A stretch of DNA of 64,000 bases from Micavibrio sp. UBA2638 (GTDB taxonomy: Bacteria > Pseudomonadota > Alphaproteobacteria > Micavibrionales > Micavibrionaceae), in contig DENS01000018.1 of NCBI GenBank assembly GCA_002359735.1, positions 1 through 64,000 on the forward strand, written 5' to 3'. The notes under the pieces are model-generated. The model saw only the letters and a list, made by a program, of their open reading frames with translations, was not told where the DNA came from and did not search any database. This document shows positions 62,264 through 64,000 of the stretch, piece after piece. The translations under genes and the position numbers were made by a program. Within the stretch, counting starts at the first letter, position 1; the number at the start of each line of letters is the position of its first letter.

Positions 62264-62608
62264 TTAAAACAGTTCTTCGTATTCTTTGGGTTTAAATCCA
62301 ATGAATGTTTGTCCAAGGCGTAATAATAGCGGGCGTTTGATTACCGAGGGGTTTTCGTGGGCCAGTGCAATCGCGCTATCTTTTGTCATTGTATTTTTGA
62401 CGTCATCTGGAAGGGCGCGCCATGTTGTCCCGTTACGGTTTATGACTGTTTCCCAGCCATGTTCTTCTATGGCCTGTTTCAAAACGGCATCATCAATGCC
62501 ATCTTTTTTATAATTGTGCAGAGAATAATCAACATGATGATCATCCAGCCATTTCATTGCTTTTTTCATAGTGTCGCAATTTTTAATGCCATACAGTTTT
62601 GTAGTCAT
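62264..62608 (-). CDS. ArsC/Spx family protein (YffB-like)
   Basis: The 114-residue thioredoxin-fold protein begins LYGIKNCDTMKKAMKWLDDH with the single redox Cys11 and has the conserved INRNGTTWRALPDD and PSVIKRPLLL segments. This is the YffB branch of the family, of unclear role, rather than a proven arsenate reductase; no ars genes adjoin it. It lies 17 bases after the flavoprotein gene stop. Confidence 0.93.
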   Translation of the reverse strand: MTTKLYGIKNCDTMKKAMKWLDDHHVDYSLHNYKKDGIDDAVLKQAIEEHGWETVINRNGTTWRALPDDVKNTMTKDSAIALAHENPSVIKRPLLLRLGQTFIGFKPKEYEELF

Positions 62609-62625
62609 AGAAAGGCCCTAGCTTA

Positions 62626-63810
62626 TTAGACATTTTTCCCCGCCACATTACCCGATGACCAGGCCCATTGAAAGTTGTAACCGCCAAGATGTCCCGTGAC
62701 ATCCACAACTTCCCCAATGAAATAAAGGCCCTTATGATCCTTGCATTCCATGGTTTTCGAAGACAGGGCATTTGTATCTACTCCGCCAAGTGTGACCTCG
62801 GCCGTGCGGTATCCTTCGGTCCCTGAGGGTTTTACAAGCCATTTATGAATAGCCGCCGCCAATTCTTTCAACCGGATATCGCTTTGGCCAGCCATGTTGC
62901 CGGATAATTTTATCTGAGTGCATATATCTTCGGCCAGGCGCCGCGGTATAATGGTGGCGGTGATGGTTAGAATATCTTGTTTCGCGTGCGTCTTCTTTTT
63001 CTCTTTAAGGATATCGTACGCATTTTTTCCATTGGCTAGATTAACCGCAATGGGCTCCCCTTCTGTCCAGTATGAAGATATTTGTAAAATAGACGGTCCG
63101 CTCAGGCCGCGATGGGTGAAAAGTAGCCCTTCGTTGAAATGGGTTTTTTGGAAAGAAACGCAGGCATCAACCGAAATGCCGCTTAAAGATTTGCAGCGAT
63201 CCAGAATGTCCCCTGAAAAGGTGAGCGGTACCAGACCAGCCCGCGTTTCAATGATATTTATGCCGAATTGACGGGCTATATCATATCCGAATTTGCTGGC
63301 GCCAATTTTGGGAATGGACAAGCCGCCCGTTGCAATGACCAGGCTTTGGCATGTAACCTGGCCTTTTGATGTGTTGACGGTGAAGTGCTGATCTCCGGTT
63401 TTCTTAATTTCTTCTATAGATGTTTCCTGATCAATTTTAACGCCGTTGTGTTCACATTCATCCAGTAACAAATCAATAATCTGTTGTGCGCTGTTGTCGC
63501 AAAACAGTTGACCTAACTTTTTTTCGTGAAAAGAGATGCCATGTTTTTTTACCAGTTCAATAAAGTCATATTGTGTGTATTGCTTGAGTGCCGATTTGCA
63601 AAAATGTGGGTTTTGCGATAGATAATTGTTTGGTGAACAATGTAGATTGGTGAAGTTGCAACGCCCTCCGCCGGAAATTCTGATTTTTTCTCCAATTTTC
63701 TTTGCGTGATCAACCAGCCAAACGGAACGTCCTCGTTCGCCAGCCGTTAGTGCACACATAAGTCCGGCTGCGCCTGCGCCAATAATAATTACATCATAGG
63801 AGTATTTCAT
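62626..63810 (-). CDS. NAD(P)/FAD-dependent oxidoreductase, YhiN/HI0933 family
   Basis: The 394-residue flavoprotein has the dinucleotide motif VIIIGAGAAGLMCALTAGER, the family marker RISGGGRCNFTN, LVIATGGLSIPKIGASKFGY, and the C-terminal AEVTLGGVD and GEVVDVTGHLGGYNFQWAW. Its reaction is unknown in most organisms; relatives act on bile acids or other substrates. It is probably cotranscribed with the ArsC-like gene. Confidence 0.95.
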   Translation of the reverse strand: MKYSYDVIIIGAGAAGLMCALTAGERGRSVWLVDHAKKIGEKIRISGGGRCNFTNLHCSPNNYLSQNPHFCKSALKQYTQYDFIELVKKHGISFHEKKLGQLFCDNSAQQIIDLLLDECEHNGVKIDQETSIEEIKKTGDQHFTVNTSKGQVTCQSLVIATGGLSIPKIGASKFGYDIARQFGINIIETRAGLVPLTFSGDILDRCKSLSGISVDACVSFQKTHFNEGLLFTHRGLSGPSILQISSYWTEGEPIAVNLANGKNAYDILKEKKKTHAKQDILTITATIIPRRLAEDICTQIKLSGNMAGQSDIRLKELAAAIHKWLVKPSGTEGYRTAEVTLGGVDTNALSSKTMECKDHKGLYFIGEVVDVTGHLGGYNFQWAWSSGNVAGKNV

Positions 63811-63870
63811 AGTATGATGTGATAGCAGAGAAACGTTTTAAAGCCTAATGTAATTCGAATAGAAGTCGTC

Positions 63871-64000
63871 ATGTCAGAAAAAATACAAAATCAAAAATTA
63901 TTCATTCGTCAGGCCGAATTTAAAGACGTGCCACAGATTGTTGCGCTGAGTAAAAAAGTTTATAAAAATGACCCTTTTACGCGCAAGATGATTGCCAGTC
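63871..64000 (+). CDS. GNAT-like acetyltransferase, N-terminal part (partial)
   Basis: The 43 codons present read MSEKIQNQKLFIRQAEFKDV and then PQIVALSKKVYKNDPF, the first strand and helix of the GNAT fold. The gene runs out of the window. It is divergent from the flavoprotein gene, with 60 bases between. Confidence 0.7.
   Translation, partial: MSEKIQNQKLFIRQAEFKDVPQIVALSKKVYKNDPFTRKMIAS

Noticed and set aside
1..64000. tRNA, rRNA, CRISPR array or insertion sequence
   Set aside because: The larger gaps were read and no cloverleaf-like, rRNA-like, regularly spaced repeat or transposase sequence was seen.

Overview
The window reads as a chromosomal segment of an alphaproteobacterium of moderate GC. 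The evidence is the gene order tuf - S10 operon - spc operon - secY - adk - rpsM - rpsK - rpoA - rplQ, with adk directly after secY and no rpsD between rpsK and rpoA, together with pantothenate, DegP, TypA, CysQ and Ugd proteins of proteobacterial type. The order or genus cannot be fixed from the sequence alone. No rRNA, tRNA, CRISPR array or insertion sequence was recognised.

Region 1 (1-16206) is the ribosomal protein supercluster. It is nearly canonical but shows three local oddities. A terminator-like hairpin and a 190-base gap separate rpsC from rplP. A strong terminator plus a secreted HExxH protein separates rplO from secY. L29, S17 and L30 carry long Ala/Lys/Pro tails like histone H1. 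A good sigma70-type promoter drives the rpsM-rpsK-rpoA-rplQ block.

Region 2 (16290-40611) is mixed housekeeping and small orphan genes: panB-panC-hupE, a DegP protease, a single-chain (alpha2-type) glycyl-tRNA synthetase with an AT-rich inserted segment, a run of minus-strand genes (S49 peptidase, histidine phosphatase, RNA or protein methyltransferase, lytic transglycosylase), an acyl-CoA dehydrogenase, a Na+/H+ antiporter, a divergent repressor pair with a palindromic operator, cysQ, a HAD-like protein, ugd, a SapC-like protein and typA.

Region 3 (40772-57514, all minus strand) is the most interesting part. It is a five-gene operon of a TolC-family outer membrane factor, a HlyD-type adaptor with a Trp-Pro-Glu repeat stalk, a GAF-like-HlyD fusion, a fusion of a PqqD-like domain, an M50 intramembrane metalloprotease and HlyD, and a 3308-residue CSPG/cadherin-repeat protein with C-type lectin-like, DUF2341/LamG-like and carbohydrate-binding-like modules. 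It resembles a type I secretion locus, but it has no ABC transporter and the giant protein has no RTX repeats. I infer a dedicated export and surface-display system for the giant adhesin in which the M50-HlyD fusion takes the place of the usual inner-membrane ABC exporter. An N-terminal LEPR-XLL-like motif may be the recognition or cleavage element.

Region 4 (58112-64000) returns to ordinary genes: a CDF metal transporter overlapping a patatin-like phospholipase, an Uup-like ABC-F ATPase, an ArsC/Spx-like protein, a YhiN-family flavoprotein and the start of a GNAT acetyltransferase.
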